Shown piece by piece: positions 1 to 8,863 of a stretch of DNA of 64,000 nt. Source of the stretch: FEN-1297 sp964498065. GTDB lineage: Bacteria > Bacteroidota > Ignavibacteria > Ignavibacteriales > Ignavibacteriaceae. The DNA is taken from the NCBI GenBank assembly GCA_964498065.1, contig CAZCFZ010000012.1, positions 16,598 to 80,597 of the forward strand, given 5' to 3'. The notes beneath the pieces were generated by a model, which was given only the letters and a program-made list of their open reading frames with translations, searched no databases and had not been told where the DNA came from. Position numbers and translations under genes: made by a program. The stretch's first letter is position 1. The number at the start of each line of letters is the position of its first letter.

Positions 1-477
1 ACAGGGATTATTATTGCGGGCTTATTTGCCGCCGCCCTTTCTACTTTAGCCGGATCAATGAGTTCACTTGCATCTTCCACTATGATGGATTTGTACGTCC
101 CGTTTTTCGGAAAAGCAGGCGATGATAAAAAGCAATTAATGATTTCCCGGTTGTTTACGGTTATGTGGGCGGTAATGCTTGTGGGGGCGGCAATATTTTT
201 TATGAATACCTCACAAGCTGTAGTAGAGCTTGCTTTAAGTATAGCCTCATTCACTTACGGCGGACTGCTCGGGACTTTCCTTCTCGGAATATTAGTTAAA
301 AAGGCAAGACAGGAAGATGCACTTGCAGGATTTGTTGCCGGCATTTTTATTATGATTACTGTTATTTCTCTTAAACTTGTTGCATGGACGTGGTTTACTT
401 TTATCGGTGTTCTTGCTACTCTTCTTGTCGGAGGGCTGTTAAATGCACTTTCCGACAGAGAACCTATAATTGAATAA
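1..477 (+). CDS. Sodium:solute symporter, C-terminal part (5' truncated by window)
   Basis: The reading frame is open from base 1 and ends at TAA 475-477, so only the last ~158 residues of an integral inner-membrane transporter are present. The segment around GLFAAALSTLAGSMSS resembles the conserved late-helix region of the solute:sodium symporter (SSS) family. It is followed by three to four hydrophobic helices and a short charged tail. Family members import sugars, amino acids or organic acids with Na+; the substrate cannot be told from this fragment. The ATG at 58 lies inside the conserved helix and is not the true start. A second complete SSS gene lies at 11596, so the two may serve related uptake. 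Confidence 0.85.
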   Translation, partial: TGIIIAGLFAAALSTLAGSMSSLASSTMMDLYVPFFGKAGDDKKQLMISRLFTVMWAVMLVGAAIFFMNTSQAVVELALSIASFTYGGLLGTFLLGILVKKARQEDALAGFVAGIFIMITVISLKLVAWTWFTFIGVLATLLVGGLLNALSDREPIIE

Positions 478-496
478 ACAAAATTTTTTACCTTCT

Positions 497-520
497 AAAA
501 AAACTGAAACCTTATTTCAG
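497..520 (-). terminator. Rho-independent terminator of the T9SS cargo gene
   Basis: Read on the minus strand, a 6-bp stem (CTGAAA/TTTCAG) with a 5-base loop is followed directly by seven T. The stop codon of the minus-strand gene (512-514) lies inside the loop, so the terminator is fused to the end of the gene. The stem is short and AT-rich, which tempers confidence. Confidence 0.55.
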
Positions 521-2464
521 CAAAATCATCTTTTCAACCTTTGAATAATGCTTCTTGCTTACGTCTGATTTTGCATCAATTCTGTAAATGTAAACTCCGC
601 TTGCTAAGTCGTTTTCACTAAAGTTCACACTGTAATTCCCGGAACTTTCAACTTTATCAACAAGAGTTTTTACCTCCTGCCCGAGAGTATTGTAAACTTT
701 AAGACTGACCTTTGACTCTTCCGGAATAGAATATTTTATCGTCGTTGTCGGATTAAATGGATTTGGATAATTTTGGTAAAGCTCATAGTTTTTGGGTGCA
801 GTTGGAAAAGGATTTTCAACTGCAGTAATGTTACTTAAAGTTATTTTCTGTGGCTTCGCTGTCGAATCCGTTCGCGTTTCACCAAACGAAGTTCTCTCTC
901 CAAAATATTCTCTGTCAAAAGAAAAGCTCGTTGAGTCTGACGAATAATTCAAATTAGAATCCTTGTAAAACCATTTAACAGGAATGTTCGGGCTCAAACC
1001 AGTTGTGTCGACAAATGAAGTGTCACCAATACTTTTCAGATATTCGGGAGTTAAATCCGAGGGAGTTAAGTTGTTTCCGTTTGTTATTTTGTTTGCGTCA
1101 AGAACAAGGTCATCAATGCTCTTAAGATTAAGATGAGTGTTCCCGATTAAGTTATTTACAACAATTTTATTTTCAACTGAATCAGATTTTGTAACTCCGC
1201 CCCTGTAAATCCATACGTGTTCTTTCAAACCTTGTGTAAAACTTGTCGAGTCAGCAGAATAAACTTTATCTGACTTTGCAAGTGAAACATTAAGAGGCCA
1301 GTCCCCGGGATTGTTCTGTGTTGACGTATCTCCAACAACATTAAATCCCTGACTTGTTAAATATCCAAATGGCAGCGAGGTATCTGATGCTGTGACTTTG
1401 GTTCCGTCAACATTAAAAGTTTGCGGGTTTCCGGCATGAACTTTCAAAATGTTTGGATTGTTAAGAGTTAAGAAACGTTTATCATAATTAACAAGGGTTC
1501 CTTTTCCATTTGTTAAATTAAAAGTTATAAGATTATTTAAATTAGTAAAAAGATTAGTTCCATAAATCACACTTTTTACATAAGCTAATTTACTAATTGA
1601 AACCGGGCTATTTGCATCCATATCAGGGTCTCCAGGTTTAACATTAATGATACTGTCTCCATAAAAATAAAAGAACCTATAATTAGAAAAAACTGTATCA
1701 CTTACTGTATTGTTAGTGCTGTCACCAACTAAAACTCCTGCAACAGCATGTGCTTCCCTGTTACCATTAGCAAAATAAAAATCACTTACTGTAACAACCG
1801 GAATGTTAAACCTTGCATTCGTAACTTTTCCCGTGTAATCCACCCCTGTTCCAGCTAAGTTCCATTGAATAAATGCGTTAAGATTTGAAATTCCATAAAA
1901 ATTAAGTTCATACCATTTTGTAAAATCCTGACAAAGCCAATTAGATAAATCGCCACTTGGGATAGCGGGTTGAATTTTCAAAACTTTTTCAAGCCACGAT
2001 TCTCTCTCTTTAACACTGTCTTCATTCCAGTAAGCAGGCAAGTGAGAAATTTTTCCGTTTAAGTAATTTAATATCATCTGAGCATCCTGTTGATTTGTAA
2101 CCCCATCTCCATTCACGTCAGACATGTCATTAGCAACCCCTGATTCAATTGCTTTAACATCAAGTGAATCCACTCTTCCGTCGTTATTTACATCTCCTGA
2201 ACCATACCAGTGAAGAGGGCTCCATCCAACAATCTTACTTGTATCAGTTTGAGTTGTATCCGGAAGCTGAACCTGTATATTTGGCTGGGAATAAAAATTT
2301 TCTATTTTTTCAAGAGGAGTTGGTCCATTAACAACTATTGGAACACTTGGTCCCTTGAGAGTATCAGGATTAAAAAATTGTGCATTAGTTTTCTTGAATG
2401 GAAATAAAGTGGTCATTGCTATCAAACTTGCAATACCTAAAAATTTCCTTAATGTTTTTCCCAT
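512..2464 (-). CDS. Secreted dockerin-containing protein with T9SS type A sorting domain
   Basis: This is a 650-residue exported protein. Residues 1-29 form a signal peptide (basic start, hydrophobic core, cut after NAQ). Residues ~91-137 hold two calcium-binding dockerin-type loops (DVNNDGRVDSLD and DVNGDGVTNQQD). The middle is Ser/Thr/Asn-rich and has no recognised domain. The last ~90 residues are a type IX secretion sorting domain (QNYPNPFNPTTTIKY, then GVYIYRI and a terminal KMILLK), which in Bacteroidota/Ignavibacteria directs outer-membrane passage and surface attachment or release. Dockerins normally bind cohesins, so it could be part of a surface assembly, but no cohesin is seen nearby. 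The start is ATG 2462-2464 with a weak ribosome site. The function is otherwise unknown. Confidence 0.85.
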   Translation of the reverse strand: MGKTLRKFLGIASLIAMTTLFPFKKTNAQFFNPDTLKGPSVPIVVNGPTPLEKIENFYSQPNIQVQLPDTTQTDTSKIVGWSPLHWYGSGDVNNDGRVDSLDVKAIESGVANDMSDVNGDGVTNQQDAQMILNYLNGKISHLPAYWNEDSVKERESWLEKVLKIQPAIPSGDLSNWLCQDFTKWYELNFYGISNLNAFIQWNLAGTGVDYTGKVTNARFNIPVVTVSDFYFANGNREAHAVAGVLVGDSTNNTVSDTVFSNYRFFYFYGDSIINVKPGDPDMDANSPVSISKLAYVKSVIYGTNLFTNLNNLITFNLTNGKGTLVNYDKRFLTLNNPNILKVHAGNPQTFNVDGTKVTASDTSLPFGYLTSQGFNVVGDTSTQNNPGDWPLNVSLAKSDKVYSADSTSFTQGLKEHVWIYRGGVTKSDSVENKIVVNNLIGNTHLNLKSIDDLVLDANKITNGNNLTPSDLTPEYLKSIGDTSFVDTTGLSPNIPVKWFYKDSNLNYSSDSTSFSFDREYFGERTSFGETRTDSTAKPQKITLSNITAVENPFPTAPKNYELYQNYPNPFNPTTTIKYSIPEESKVSLKVYNTLGQEVKTLVDKVESSGNYSVNFSENDLASGVYIYRIDAKSDVSKKHYSKVEKMILLK

Positions 2465-2569
2465 TTTTCTATTATGTTACTACTTCAAAGTTATTTATAA
2501 ATGTTTCAAAAAGTCGAAAAAATAAATTTGTCTTGTTTGTCTCTTTTTTACTCACGATGTTAAATACAT

Positions 2570-2914
2570 TTATATTTGAATATTTTTAATTTCAACTAAA
2601 TCTTCACCGCCGGCAAGCAAATCAAAAGCTTTTTGTAGATTTGCAGCAAAAATTTCTTTTAATTGTTTATTTGAAGTGTTTCCGCAAGTTAGCCAAATTA
2701 TTTTTGGGGGTGAGCCAAATCTATCTTGGAGTAGACTAAAGTCAATATCTTTTGTGATTACTACAGCATCTGCTTTCTTAGCTTCATTAAAAATTTCAAT
2801 ATCCGAAGCATCTCTCAGCCCCAGTTCTCTTACTGCTGTGCAAGAGATATTATAGTTTTTGTCTATCCAGCCGGCAATCATTGGCGACAATTGAGCATCG
2901 AGCCAAACCTTCAT
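2570..2914 (-). CDS. DUF5615 family PIN-like toxin
   Basis: A 114-residue protein that starts MKVWLDAQLSP and has an internal VVITKDIDF, the two acidic motifs typical of DUF5615 (Mut7-C/PIN-like fold). Members are thought to be nuclease toxins. Its ATG overlaps the TGA of the upstream DUF433 gene (ATGA), so the two are translated together. DUF433-DUF5615 is a well-known putative type II toxin-antitoxin arrangement. The length is normal for the family and the Asp residues are intact, so it looks functional. RNA cleavage activity is inferred from the family and not visible directly. Confidence 0.85.
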   Translation of the reverse strand: MKVWLDAQLSPMIAGWIDKNYNISCTAVRELGLRDASDIEIFNEAKKADAVVITKDIDFSLLQDRFGSPPKIIWLTCGNTSNKQLKEIFAANLQKAFDLLAGGEDLVEIKNIQI

Positions 2915-3135
2915 GCTGCAATTACCGGATGATCCAGTTTACGGCTAGCATAAAGAAGTGCAGCTTTTAAATCATCTGCTTCGAGATCGGGCATTTCCTT
3001 AAGTATCTCTTCTGAAGACAATCCCGAATAATAAAGTTCCAGAATATCGGAAACTCTTATTCGCATGCCTCTTATACATGGCCGTCCGCCGCATTGTTCG
3101 GAATTAAAAGTTATTCTTTTTAATAAATCATTCAT
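2911..3135 (-). CDS. DUF433 family antitoxin
   Basis: A 74-residue protein with the DUF433 signature: FNSEQCGGRPCIRGMRI near the N-terminus, then the V-x-DILELYYSGLS-EEIL segment and the final DLEADDLKAALLYA helix. This is a small helix-turn-helix-like fold usually acting as antitoxin and autorepressor for the partner DUF5615 toxin, which overlaps its stop codon by four bases. The start is ATG 3133-3135. On the minus strand an AAGAGGTG-like purine run lies just upstream and would serve as ribosome site. Confidence 0.85.
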   Translation of the reverse strand: MNDLLKRITFNSEQCGGRPCIRGMRIRVSDILELYYSGLSSEEILKEMPDLEADDLKAALLYASRKLDHPVIAA

Positions 3136-3604
3136 AAATACACCTCTTAACTTAATACTAAAAATAACAAATTCCTGTTTAACACTCTATATTTTATTTG
3201 CTGCCCCTTGAATACGTAAACACTTTAGTGAAAATCAAGTTCAGATTATTTGGTTTTCAATATCTCACTTGACATTGTCCAACTCATTTAAAATATTATT
3301 ACAGTGTTAAATAATTTATTTGTTTACCGGGTAGTTTTATATCGTTAAACAGATTATTCAATCGTTTTACGCAGAAAATTTTTAATCTTACTCTTAAACT
3401 TGATCTTAATCTTGAACTTAATCAGTTTAGATCACAATTTAGTTAATGAAACTGCGTAAAGTGCTTTATGCGGTTAAATAATTTCTATATTCATCCCAAT
3501 TCGGTACGGGGAAGTCTTTGAATCACATATCTATGGTTGAAAAGTAAAATACGGATTTGTAGTATTTCAGGGTTTTTATAAAAGTATAATTCGCTTTTAT
3601 TTAA
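3136..3604. other. 469-base intergenic region between divergent genes
   Basis: This must hold the promoters of the DUF433/DUF5615 pair (leftward) and of the AmmeMemoRadiSam operon (rightward). I see no gene. A sigma70-like TTGACA sits at 3269-3274, but no convincing -10 box lies at 17-base spacing (AATATT is the best). A low-complexity run of imperfect CTTAATCTTG-type repeats at about 3391-3425 lies inside an inverted repeat described separately. Confidence 0.6.
3366..3460. repeat. Inverted repeat enclosing CTTAAT-type short repeats
   Basis: TTTACGCAG at 3366-3374 is matched perfectly by CTGCGTAAA at 3452-3460. The right arm also pairs with TTATGCGGTT at 3466-3475 (10 bp with G-T wobbles). 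Between the arms is a run of imperfect repeats of the type TCTTAATCTTGAACTTAATC. It may be a decayed small mobile element or an upstream regulatory hairpin. No second copy is visible in this window. Confidence 0.35.
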
Positions 3605-4858
3605 ATGAAAAATCAAAATTTATCGCGAAGGGATTTTATAAAAAGATCTGCACGGTTTGGAATCATCTTAGGGGGAACCGGTGTCGCACTTTCAAATCCC
3701 CATATATTTGAATCGTTAACTTCGGCAAAGGCTTCTTCTTTTCTTAATGCGGTTATTGATGAAGGCATACTGCAGAATGCACCGACTGCCCGTTATTGGA
3801 TTTCAACTTCTACAAAAAATGTAAAATGTTTAAATTGCCACTCAAGCGGCGAAGTTGAAATAAATAAATCGTTTAATCACAACGAAGAAATTATCAAATG
3901 TATGCTGTGTGCACAGGGATGTATTATCAGGAACGGTGAAAAAGGCAAATGCAGGGCAAGGGTTAATATCAACGGAAAATTAAAAAGTTTAGTTTACGGC
4001 CATCCGGTTTCAATTCACATTGATCCTATTGAGAAAAAACCATTTTATCATTTTCTGCCCGGAGCCGAAGCTTATTCATTAGCAACAGCGGGATGCCCTT
4101 TATCATGTAAATTCTGCCAGAATTGGGAAATTTCTCAAGCCAAACCGGAAGATTATTCAACAGAGTTTATACCTCCCGAAACCATTGCAGAAGCTTCATT
4201 TAAAAAGAATGTTCCGGTAATAGCATTCACTTATAATGAACCTACCGTTTTTACCGAATATTTAATCGACATAGCAAAATATGCCAATGATAAAAATATT
4301 AGAAGTGTTTTGGTAAGCTGCGGCTTTATGAACAGCCAACCTCTTACCGATATGTGTGAGGTATTAAGTGCAATTAAAATAGATTTAAAAGGCTTCAGTG
4401 AAGCTTTTTATAAAAAGGTTTGCAGCGCAGAGCTTAACCCTGTATTAAAAAGTATTAAACAAATTTCCAAAACTAAGGTACATCTTGAGATTGTCAACTT
4501 AGTTGTACCGACTTTAAATGATTCAAAAGAAATGCTTACCGGTTTGGCCAAATGGATTGTTGATGAATTGGGTTACGACGTACCGGTGCACTTTACCCGG
4601 TTCCATCCCGATTATAAATTATTAAATCTGCCTCCAACTCCTATTTCCAAGCTGGAGCAGGCAAGAGATATAGCAATGAATAACGGAATCCGCTATGTAT
4701 ACATTGGTAATGTTCCCGGGCATGAAGGGAATAATACGTATTGTCCTTCATGCAAAAAAGTAATAATTAAACGGTCATCTTTTTTCGTCCTGGAAAATCA
4801 TATAGTTAACGGAAAATGTGAATACTGCAATTTTCCTATTGCCGGTGTGTGGAATTAA
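3605..4858 (+). CDS. amrS: AmmeMemoRadiSam system radical SAM enzyme, Tat-signal bearing
   Basis: A 417-residue radical SAM protein of the family that co-occurs with AMMECR1 and Memo homologues. The N-terminus has a twin-arginine motif (SRRDFIK, residues ~7-13) followed by a hydrophobic stretch, predicting Tat export or anchoring of a folded Fe-S protein. A Cys-rich segment (CMLCAQGCIIR) typical of the family precedes the radical SAM motif GCPLSCKFC (CX3CX2C). The C-terminus carries two Cys pairs (CPSC and CEYC) that look like a zinc ribbon. It shares a 10-base overlap with the next gene, the fused Memo-AMMECR1 partner. The family reaction is not established. A SAM-dependent enzyme acting outside the cytoplasm would be unusual, so export needs testing. 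Confidence 0.9.
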   Translation: MKNQNLSRRDFIKRSARFGIILGGTGVALSNPHIFESLTSAKASSFLNAVIDEGILQNAPTARYWISTSTKNVKCLNCHSSGEVEINKSFNHNEEIIKCMLCAQGCIIRNGEKGKCRARVNINGKLKSLVYGHPVSIHIDPIEKKPFYHFLPGAEAYSLATAGCPLSCKFCQNWEISQAKPEDYSTEFIPPETIAEASFKKNVPVIAFTYNEPTVFTEYLIDIAKYANDKNIRSVLVSCGFMNSQPLTDMCEVLSAIKIDLKGFSEAFYKKVCSAELNPVLKSIKQISKTKVHLEIVNLVVPTLNDSKEMLTGLAKWIVDELGYDVPVHFTRFHPDYKLLNLPPTPISKLEQARDIAMNNGIRYVYIGNVPGHEGNNTYCPSCKKVIIKRSSFFVLENHIVNGKCEYCNFPIAGVWN

Positions 4859-6480
4859 AATTTGAGTATTTTATGAAAAAATTTATTTTAATCAACCAAG
4901 TCCGGCAAAGCGAACGCGAAGACGGATTAAAATATTTACAAAAGTTAAAAACAATATCAATTAACAAATTTTATTTTTTAATCATCATGACAACTTTAAC
5001 TATTAATGGCAATATACAATGCAGCGCTCAATATCCGGATGCAAAAATACGGAAGCCGGTTTTTGCGGGAAAATTTTATCCCGCCGACTCTTCGGAATTA
5101 TTATCATCAGTCAAGAATTTTTTTAACCATGCCGTAAACAAAAACATCGGAAAGCCTTTGGCAATTATTGCACCTCATGCCGGATATGTATTCTCGGGAC
5201 AAACGGCAGCAGATGCTTATAACCAGGCAAAAAATTATAAATTCGATTTGATAGTAATTTTAGGAACGAACCATACGACCGCAAATTTTAACAAAGTTTC
5301 CGTATATCCGCGACAGGGCTTTCAGACTCCGCTGGGTTTATCTAAAATAGATGAAAAGACTGCCGATGAATTGATATCTTTAGATAAAGATTGCGTCTTT
5401 AATCCGGCTGTACATGCTAAGGAACATTCGATTGAAGTTCAGCTTCCGTTCATTCAATATTTATTTCCTGATACTAAAATACTTCCGGCAGTTGTCGGGT
5501 CATCTGATTTTAATTTGTGCATCGATTTCGGGAAAGCTTTAGCTAAAGTCTTAAAGAATAAAAATGCACTTATCGTTGCCAGTTCGGATCTTTCTCATTA
5601 TCCTGATTATAAAGATGCTGAAGAAGTCGACCACAACACATTGGAAGCGATAAGCAAAATGGAGCCGAAAGTTTTTGTAAATACGATAAACAAACAAATG
5701 AATGAAGATATTCAAAATCTTTTAACATGTGCCTGCGGAGAAGGACCGATTATTTCTGCAATGACGGCAGCAAAAGAATTAGGTGCTAATACAGGTGTGA
5801 TTATTAATTATACAAATTCGGGAGATAACCCGATAGCTGGAAAAGATCGGGTTGTTGGCTACGGTGCGGTTGCATTTTCAAAAAAAGAAAATAAAAAAGT
5901 TGAAAATTCGGAAAAAGCAAACGAAAATGAATTTGAATTAAATGACTCGCAAAAAAAGACATTACTTTCTTTTGCAAGAAAAAGTATTACACAATATTTA
6001 ACTACGAAAGAGATAACTGAAAACGAAAGTTCCGATCCTGTACTTCAAAAAAAATTAGGCGCCTTTGTTACTTTAAGAAAGCATGGTGAATTAAGAGGCT
6101 GTATCGGTTATATGAGAGAAGATATGCAGTTATATAAAGTAGTCAGTACAATGGCGCTTGAGTCGGCTTTCAGGGACCGACGGTTTATGCCGTTATCCAT
6201 CAATGAACTCCCTGATGTTGAGATAGAAATTTCCGTTCTTACTCCGGCAAAACCGATAAAAAGCATCGATGAAATATTTCTCGGCAAAGACGGGGTTGTA
6301 TTGTCAAAAAACGGAAAGAAAGCTGTTTTTCTTCCACAAGTTGCCACAGAAATGGGATGGGATAAAATTGAATTTTTGGATAATCTATGCAGGAAAGCCG
6401 GATTACCGTCAGGGAGCTGGCATGATGCGGAGTTATCTGTTTTTCAGGCAAAAATATTCGAAGAATCTGAATTTAAATAA
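4849..6480 (+). CDS. Fused AmmeMemoRadiSam protein B (Memo) and protein A (AMMECR1)
   Basis: A 543-residue two-domain protein. Residues ~65-345 are a Memo domain with all expected metal/active-site landmarks: APHAGY, EHSIEVQLPF, SSDLSHY and CGEGP. Residues ~365-540 are an AMMECR1 domain with the invariant LRGCIG hexapeptide. Usually these are separate proteins (systems B and A); here one chain links them, supporting a physical complex. The N-terminus has a hydrophobic segment (FYFLIIMTTLTI, then CSAQ) resembling a signal peptide after an unusually long basic region. ATG 4849 overlaps amrS by 10 bases; ATG 4873 is an equally likely start. A short base-composition outlier at ~4895-4930 lies in this leader. 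Function in bacteria is unproven; metal-dependent redox chemistry is proposed for Memo. Confidence 0.88.
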   Translation: MELKFEYFMKKFILINQVRQSEREDGLKYLQKLKTISINKFYFLIIMTTLTINGNIQCSAQYPDAKIRKPVFAGKFYPADSSELLSSVKNFFNHAVNKNIGKPLAIIAPHAGYVFSGQTAADAYNQAKNYKFDLIVILGTNHTTANFNKVSVYPRQGFQTPLGLSKIDEKTADELISLDKDCVFNPAVHAKEHSIEVQLPFIQYLFPDTKILPAVVGSSDFNLCIDFGKALAKVLKNKNALIVASSDLSHYPDYKDAEEVDHNTLEAISKMEPKVFVNTINKQMNEDIQNLLTCACGEGPIISAMTAAKELGANTGVIINYTNSGDNPIAGKDRVVGYGAVAFSKKENKKVENSEKANENEFELNDSQKKTLLSFARKSITQYLTTKEITENESSDPVLQKKLGAFVTLRKHGELRGCIGYMREDMQLYKVVSTMALESAFRDRRFMPLSINELPDVEIEISVLTPAKPIKSIDEIFLGKDGVVLSKNGKKAVFLPQVATEMGWDKIEFLDNLCRKAGLPSGSWHDAELSVFQAKIFEESEFK

Positions 6481-6491
6481 AAAGAAAAAAT

Positions 6492-8794
6492 GTGTCTTTT
6501 TATCTATTAATAGTTGGATTTGTTTCAATTCTCGGACAAGTAATTATACTTAGAGAATTAAACGTTTCCTTTTACGGTATAGAATTAATTTATATACTTT
6601 CCTTCGGATTCTGGCTGTTTGGAACTTCAATAGGGGCAATAACCGGTAGAAGATCTTTTACTCCGACACAAAAACAAATTAGTCTTCTTGTTTTTTTGTG
6701 GGGCGTACTTTTATTGTTGGATGTTTTTTTCATTCGTTCTGTAAGATATATAACCGGCCATGTATCAGGTGTTTTTCTTCCTTTTGAAATTCAAATAATT
6801 GCGTTAGCCGTTTCTCTTATCCCGGTAAGTTTCCTTCTCGGATTAATGTTTCAATGGGCTGCAAAAATTTATATTGGAAAAAACAAGACACTGGCAAAAT
6901 CTTATGCAATTGAAAGCCTGGGTGGTGTATTTGGGGGATTTATTTCAACGTTAATGTTAAAGTTCGGAATACAAAATTTTACAATTGCTGTTATTTGTAC
7001 AATAATTTCTTTAGGACTTGCCTATTTATATTCATCGGATATAAAAAGGAATTATTACAGGACCATTATTCTTATTTGTTTAATATTAATGGTACCTCTT
7101 CTTCTGTTTTCTTCATTGCTCGATAATAAAATGTCGAAAATAAATCATCCTGATCTGGCGGAAGTAAAAGATACTCCCTACGGCAGAATATCAATTTCTT
7201 CTTTAGGAAATCAAATATCTGTTTTTGAAAATGACGCTCTTTCTTATGAAACAGAAAGTACCGCCCCGGAAGAATTTGTTCAGTTAAGTCTTCTTCAGCA
7301 TAAAAATCCGAAAACAGTTTTGATTTTAGGCGGCGGATTTGAAGGAATTATTAATGAACTAAATAAATACAAACTTGAAAAAATCATATATGTTGAGTTT
7401 AATAAAGATTTGATAAAGCTGCTTAAAAAATACTTACCTGTTTCGTTTGGTAAGAATAATTTAAAAATCATAATCAACGATCCCAGAAAATATTTAAAGA
7501 ATTCTTCCAAATATGATATAATCTTAATCGGAATGCCTGAACCGTCTTCAGGGCAAACAAATAGATTTTATACAAAAGAATTTTTTGAATTATGTTCCAA
7601 ACACTTAAGCAATAAGGGGATTTTATCATTCAGACTCCGCTCCTCGGAAAATTTGTGGCCGCCTCCTCTTATTTTGAGAAATATCAGTATATACAGGGCA
7701 TTAAGTTCAACATTCAATTCCATTGTAGTTTTACCCGGAGTTACAAATATTTTTATATCATCGAATTCCCTTCTTTCAAATGATGAGAATTTTTTGGCTG
7801 ATAGATTAATCGCAAGAAATCTTAAAACAAAATTAATTACACCGCAGTATGTAAAATACATTTATTCAAACGATAGAAAATTTGAAATAGAAAATATTTT
7901 ATCAAATAACTTAGCTCCGGTNNNNNNNNNNNNNNNNNNNNNNNNNNNNNNNNNNNNNNNNNNNNNNNNNNNNNNNNNNNNNNNNNNNNNNNNNNNNNNN
8001 NNNNNNNNNNNNNNNNNNNNNCAAACGATAGAAAATTTGAAATAGAAAATATTTTATCAAATAACTTAGCTCCGGTAAATACCGATTCAAGGCCAATCTG
8101 CTATCAATACTCTATTGCGATATGGCTGTCTAAATTTTTCCCCGACATCAACTCTCTCAAGTTTTCTTTTTTCAGTCCAAACTCAAAAACCAATCTTTTA
8201 ACATATTTTTTACTTGTAATTCCGATATTAATTATTTTCCTGATCGGAAAGTTCTCGCCTAAAATTAGAAGATTTATTATAGTGTTTATTGCAGGCTTTT
8301 TAGGAATGGTGTTTGAGACAATCTTAATATTACATTACCAGGTAACAAGCGGAATATTATTCCAGGACATTGGTATTTTATTAATGGCTTTTATGTTCGG
8401 ACTTGTTTTGGGTTCATTTTCAATAAATAATTTTGCCCATAAAAAAAATAAGGAATTATTTATTTCCCGATGGGCCGGTACGGCACTATTCGCAGGCTTC
8501 GGACTTTTTAACTTGGTTTTCATATTAACGTTAGGAAAAATTGAGTTTGGTTTATTAGGAATTTCAATTTTATTAATAATTTCAGGTTTTTTTGTAGCGG
8601 GAGTATTCGCTTACGCGGGTTTCTGTACAGTAAAAGATCAAAAATTAGTTGTTTCACCTCTTTATTCTGCCGATTTAATCGGCGGCTGTTTGGGTTCACT
8701 GGCGGCAAGTTTATTTCTCATTCCTTTGGCCGGCTTACAAACAACATGTGTTTTTTTAGCAGTCTTTTCCTTTATTTCATTAGTTTTAGTTTAA
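6492..8794 (+). CDS. Membrane spermidine-synthase-like protein, split by a false assembly gap
   Basis: The start is GTG 6492, 11 bases after the Memo-AMMECR1 stop. The N-terminal ~230 residues are hydrophobic helices (FVSILGQVIILREL and SYAIESLGGVFGG are typical). They are followed by a Rossmann methyltransferase-like polyamine aminopropyltransferase domain (ILGGGFEG, then EFNKDLI and NDPRKYL), then more helices to TAA 8792-8794. The coding sequence is interrupted by 100 N (7922-8021). Bases 7867-7921 and 8022-8076 are identical, and both copies are in the same codon phase, so collapsing them gives one uninterrupted protein of ~715 residues. The product resembles fused MFS/spermidine synthase proteins. 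True polyamine synthesis is doubtful for this membrane subgroup. The context suggests it is part of the AmmeMemoRadiSam module. Confidence 0.82.
7867..8076. other. 100-N scaffold gap flanked by identical 55-base contig ends
   Basis: N run at 7922-8021 with an exact 55-base direct repeat on either side (7867-7921 and 8022-8076). An overlap of exactly 55 bases is what adjoining de Bruijn graph contigs show when k is 55, and 100 N is a common default spacer. The real sequence is probably just one copy. Confidence 0.92.
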
Positions 8795-8863
8795 TTGATA
8801 ATATAAATTATTAAAATTTTTCTATTTTTAATCCCGGCTTTCATCATTTTATAAGGAACCTTA

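Noticed and set aside
3269..3299. Sigma70 promoter with TTGACA
   Set aside because: The -35 box is perfect, but no good -10 box lies at the right spacing and this bacterial group may use other consensus boxes.
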